This document shows, piece after piece, positions 7,186-9,067 of a stretch of 9,067 bases of DNA (the stretch's first letter is position 1; each line of letters starts with the position of its first letter). Source of the DNA: JBGQAS01 sp964498605 (lineage in GTDB: Bacteria > Chloroflexota > Anaerolineae > Anaerolineales > Anaerolineaceae); NCBI GenBank assembly GCA_964498605.1, contig CAZCHK010000068.1, positions 1-9,067 on the forward strand. Direction: 5' to 3'. The position numbers were made by a program, and so were the translations under genes. Below the pieces are notes generated by a model. The model was not told where the DNA came from. It did no database searches and was given only the letters and a program-made list of their open reading frames with translations.

Positions 7186-7698
7186 TCAACGATGAATCTG
7201 AAGGCTTTTTCTTTTTATTTTCGATAAGCTGCCGTTTGTGATTTTGGGGAGTCCCTGCAGATCCAAGTACTCCAAACCCGTCAACGCTCTCAGGTACAGA
7301 ATGCCCGCATCCGTCACCCGGTTGCAGAACGTGATGTCGAGAAATTTCAGCGATCTCATCAGGCTGATGGTTTTCAAACCAGCGTTCGAGATATCGCAGG
7401 AACTCAGATTGAGATGTGTCAGGGTAACCAGGCGGGTAATAAATTCACAACCCTTGTCGGTAATTTTCCTGTTTTCCGAAAGATTGAGGAAGGTCAGCTG
7501 TTTGATTTCAACGACTTCCTCCACAAGCTCTTTTAGCATCGCGTCATCAATATTGCGCATGCGAATTGAGATCTCGTGATCTTCCTCAAAATGAAGGATC
7601 GATGGACCATGATCCAGAAGATGCCAGGTCGTGTCATGACTTGAAGGGTCTCTGGTATAGAATTCAATCGGTAAGGCTGTGATGTGCTTGAGTTGCAT
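7186..7698 (-). CDS. Small leucine-rich-repeat protein
   Basis: A 170-residue protein with no signal peptide or membrane helix, so presumably cytosolic. After an N-terminal region of about 67 residues that I do not recognise, four repeats of 24-25 residues follow: 68-92, 93-116, 117-141 and 142-165. Each starts with an L-x-x-L-[ND]-[LI] strand, and three contain the ITD/VTD-x-G-like turn (ITDKG, VTDAG, ISNAG). This is the cysteine-containing LRR type known from F-box and AMN1-like proteins, also common in bacteria, and it usually serves protein-protein contact. Only four repeats are present, so this is a short solenoid, ending in a basic tail. It is the first gene of the minus-strand operon and ends three bases before the C39-like gene. 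The ATG at 7698 has no Shine-Dalgarno but sits six bases after TACAAT, suggesting a leaderless mRNA. No enzymatic role is visible. Confidence 0.83.
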   Translation of the reverse strand: MQLKHITALPIEFYTRDPSSHDTTWHLLDHGPSILHFEEDHEISIRMRNIDDAMLKELVEEVVEIKQLTFLNLSENRKITDKGCEFITRLVTLTHLNLSSCDISNAGLKTISLMRSLKFLDITFCNRVTDAGILYLRALTGLEYLDLQGLPKITNGSLSKIKRKSLQIHR

Positions 7699-7704
7699 AC
7701 ATCG

Positions 7705-7710
7705 ATTGTA
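7705..7710 (-). promoter_or_regulatory. Candidate -10 box of the LRR/C39/phosphodiesterase operon
   Basis: On the minus strand TACAAT (within GATACAAT) is followed by six bases and then the ATG at 7698. Initiation about seven bases after the box would fall on the start codon, giving a leaderless transcript. No good -35 hexamer is found 16-19 bases upstream, so this rests on the -10 box and the absence of a Shine-Dalgarno. Confidence 0.4.
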
Positions 7711-7753
7711 TCATTTCTGTTTTGGGCTTCCGCACTGTGCTGGCATGTGAAAT

Positions 7754-7759
7754 TATAAT
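7754..7759 (+). promoter_or_regulatory. Candidate -10 box of the decarboxylase gene
   Basis: A consensus TATAAT stands 31 bases before the ATG at 7791, leaving room for a leader of about 25 bases with a ribosome binding site. No -35 hexamer is obvious at 7731-7736. It shares the 92-base divergent intergenic region with the minus-strand operon promoter. Confidence 0.45.
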
Positions 7760-7778
7760 TGGACTGTCATTCCACTTT

Positions 7779-7785
7779 GAAGAGG
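7779..7785 (+). promoter_or_regulatory. Ribosome binding site deciding the decarboxylase start
   Basis: GAAGAGG lies five bases before the ATG at 7791. The reading frame is open further upstream to a TTG at 7722, but that would place the TATAAT box inside the gene and adds 23 residues with no family similarity. The site therefore supports 7791. Confidence 0.7.
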
Positions 7786-7790
7786 TCACC

Positions 7791-8909
7791 ATGACGAATT
7801 ACTCCCTGCAGCAGGTAAGACATTTAACAAAAAGCGCGAAAATCGTTGAAACGCCTGTATTAATCATGGATAGGGAGAAGCTGCAGGAAAATTGCCGCAC
7901 CTTTCGCGGGATTTTTAAAAAGAACAAGATCTTTTACTCGGTAAAGGCGAATTGCGCTGATCCGGTCATAAAGCTGCTGGATGAAAATGGGATCAATTTT
8001 GATGTTGCAGCGAAAGGTGAGATCGATCAATTATTGCGCCTGGGCATACCTGTGGAGAAGATGATCTTCAGCGCGCCGACGAAGATCCCTGGCCACATTG
8101 AGTTTGCATATCAAATCGGCGTGAAAGTTTTTGCGTTCGATTCATATCGAGAGCTGGATAAACTCGCCCTGCATGCACCTGGATCCGAGGTCATCGCGAG
8201 AGTCACTGTTTCCAACACCGGCAGTGAATGGCCGCTGGAGAAAAAGTTCGGAGTCGAACCGTCTCTGGTTGTGGATCTGATGATTTATGCCAGAGATAAG
8301 GGATTGGTTCCCGCGGGGCTGGGTTTTCATGTCGGCTCGCAGAACCTGGTCCCGGCATCATGGGGGAGCGCGTTGGAAAGCATGGCAAGGTTATCCTCGG
8401 ACCTGAAGATCGCCGGTGTATCACTCAAGTACATCAATACCGGGGGAGGTTACCCCGCAGACTACAGGCAGGAAATTCCAAGCGTCGATGCAATTGCCGA
8501 GGTGATCCATTCCAGTCACAAGAAGCTATTCGATGAGAAGGTAGAGATCTGGGTCGAACCGGGGAGGGGTTTGGTTGCCAACGCCGGTATTTTGGTAACA
8601 AGCGTCATCAACCGCACGGTGCGAGATAATAAACTATGGGTGTACGTGGACACTGGAATTTTCCATGGGGTCATGGAAACCTCTCAAGGGTTCAAGTTCC
8701 CTGTCTTGACGGAAAAGGACAATGAACCCCGCAGAGAGTGCATCCTCGCAGGACCTTCGTGCGACAGCGTGGATGTTTTTATGGATGGGATCACTTTGCC
8801 TGAAACGATCGATGTGGGTGATAAATTATTCTTCCTGAGCGCCGGGGCGTATACGACCAGTGTCGAACACTACAACGGCATCTCCTATCCAGGTGAACTC
8901 CTGATCTAG
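7791..8909 (+). CDS. Fold-type III PLP decarboxylase, ornithine/lysine decarboxylase-like
   Basis: Predicted cytosolic, PLP-dependent removal of the alpha-carboxylate from a basic amino acid, most likely ornithine or lysine, giving putrescine or cadaverine. The 372-residue length fits the compact ornithine/diaminopimelate decarboxylase fold. An N-terminal alpha/beta barrel carries the PLP lysine Lys52 (YSVKAN), His180 (FHVGSQ), the glycine loop GGGYP (218-222) and the phosphate-binding EPGRG (256-260). The C-terminal beta domain carries Cys324-Asp325 in GPSCDSVDVF. This CDxxD motif is the ornithine decarboxylase form; diaminopimelate decarboxylases usually have CESGD there, so lysine biosynthesis is unlikely. 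Ornithine versus lysine cannot be separated by eye. No polyamine gene (speE, speB, nspC) adjoins it, so it appears as a single-gene unit with its own promoter. The C-terminal motif HYNGISYPGELLI looks complete. Confidence 0.9.
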   Translation: MTNYSLQQVRHLTKSAKIVETPVLIMDREKLQENCRTFRGIFKKNKIFYSVKANCADPVIKLLDENGINFDVAAKGEIDQLLRLGIPVEKMIFSAPTKIPGHIEFAYQIGVKVFAFDSYRELDKLALHAPGSEVIARVTVSNTGSEWPLEKKFGVEPSLVVDLMIYARDKGLVPAGLGFHVGSQNLVPASWGSALESMARLSSDLKIAGVSLKYINTGGGYPADYRQEIPSVDAIAEVIHSSHKKLFDEKVEIWVEPGRGLVANAGILVTSVINRTVRDNKLWVYVDTGIFHGVMETSQGFKFPVLTEKDNEPRRECILAGPSCDSVDVFMDGITLPETIDVGDKLFFLSAGAYTTSVEHYNGISYPGELLI

Positions 8910-8988
8910 AAAATTATTACCGACTGTATTGGTTATGGTGATTTAAAAAAACCCTTGCGACAAATCGTTATTGCACGCAGGATGGGAG

Positions 8989-9011
8989 AAAAAAATCCAC
9001 CCGCAGGTGGA
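8989..9011 (-). terminator. Intrinsic terminator of the tRNA-Val transcript
   Basis: Read on the minus strand, TCCACC - TGCG - GGTGGA makes a perfect 6-bp stem with a 4-base loop and is followed at once by seven T (A run at 8989-8995 on the plus strand). It begins about five bases after the tRNA 3' end, so it should end the tRNA transcript. The A run also precedes the stem on the plus strand, so it is not a good terminator for the decarboxylase gene. Confidence 0.85.
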
Positions 9012-9015
9012 AAGG

Positions 9016-9067
9016 TGGGCGCGAGAGGGCTCGAACCTCCGAACCTCACGGATGTGAACCGTGCGCT
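9016..9067 (-). tRNA. tRNA-Val(CAC), 5' part outside the window
   Basis: Read on the minus strand, the window holds the tRNA from the end of the D stem to the discriminator base. The anticodon arm is CACGG-TTCACAT-CCGTG, a perfect 5-bp stem with anticodon CAC, reading the valine codon GTG. A six-base variable loop AGGTTC follows. The T arm is GGAGG-TTCGAGC-CCTCT with one G-U pair. The 3' acceptor strand CGCGCCC is followed by discriminator A, as expected for valine. The genome then reads CCT, so the full CCA tail is not encoded and must be added after transcription. The 5' acceptor strand, expected to pair as GGGCGCG, and most of the D arm lie beyond base 9067. The complementary strand could suggest a GTG (His) anticodon, but its T-arm would be inverted, so valine on the minus strand is right. 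Confidence 0.9.

Noticed and set aside
7722..7790. Upstream extension of the decarboxylase frame to a TTG at 7722.
   Set aside because: It would run through the TATAAT box and the ribosome binding site, and the 23 extra residues do not resemble the family's N terminus.
8914..8942. Possible terminator after the decarboxylase: ATTACC pairing with GGTGAT.
   Set aside because: The stem needs a G-T pair, the loop is long, and it is followed by A residues rather than T on the plus strand.
9014..9067. Reading the tRNA on the plus strand as tRNA-His (GTG anticodon loop ATGTGAA).
   Set aside because: On the plus strand the T-loop signature TTCGAGC is reversed and no acceptor stem with proper spacing forms. 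The minus-strand valine reading has correct T arm, acceptor strand and discriminator.

Overview
This is a bacterial chromosomal window of intermediate GC content with seven protein genes and one tRNA cut by the window edge. I see no phage, insertion sequence, CRISPR array or long repeat. The best guess at the host is Chloroflexota, probably Anaerolineae. That rests on the Thr/Pro-rich extracellular linker in the C39-like protein, the GAF-GAF-GGDEF architecture and the general gene style; it is an inference, not proof.

Layout. (1) Bases 235-1869, + strand: a soluble GAF-GAF-GGDEF diguanylate cyclase, with a possible upstream TTG start at 85. (2) Bases 1873-4418, + strand: a compact metal-resistance operon. 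A strong sigma-70-type promoter is overlapped by a 26-bp palindromic ArsR/SmtB-type operator. It drives an ArsR/SmtB repressor with a complete alpha-5 zinc-type ligand set, and then an overlapping P1B-type metal-exporting ATPase whose membrane motif reads Cys-Ser-Cys instead of Cys-Pro-Cys. (3) Bases 7698-4467, - strand: a tight three-gene operon. It runs from a small leucine-rich-repeat protein, to a TPR/transmembrane/Thr-Pro linker/C39-like peptidase protein, to a membrane-anchored alkaline-phosphatase-superfamily phosphodiesterase with five C-terminal membrane helices. (4) Bases 7791-8909, + strand: a fold-type III PLP decarboxylase of the ornithine/lysine decarboxylase group, divergent from the operon. 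(5) Bases 9067-9016, - strand: the 3' two thirds of a tRNA-Val(CAC), followed by a clear intrinsic terminator at 8989-9011.

How the parts fit. In the metal operon, the repressor should leave the promoter when zinc or a similar divalent ion binds, allowing production of the exporter. Promoter, operator, sensor residues and N-terminal metal-binding domain all agree on this, while the CSC membrane site leaves the transported ion open. The three-gene minus-strand operon combines a cytosolic protein-interaction module, a membrane-spanning protein with an outside cysteine-peptidase-like domain, and an outside metal-dependent hydrolase or transferase. I do not recognise it as a named system and it is the best candidate here for something undescribed. 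The diguanylate cyclase, decarboxylase and tRNA look like ordinary single-gene units.

There is no gene-free stretch longer than about 300 bases. The largest non-coding pieces are 1-234 (if the ATG start of the first gene is right), 1870-1987, 7699-7790 and 8910-9015.
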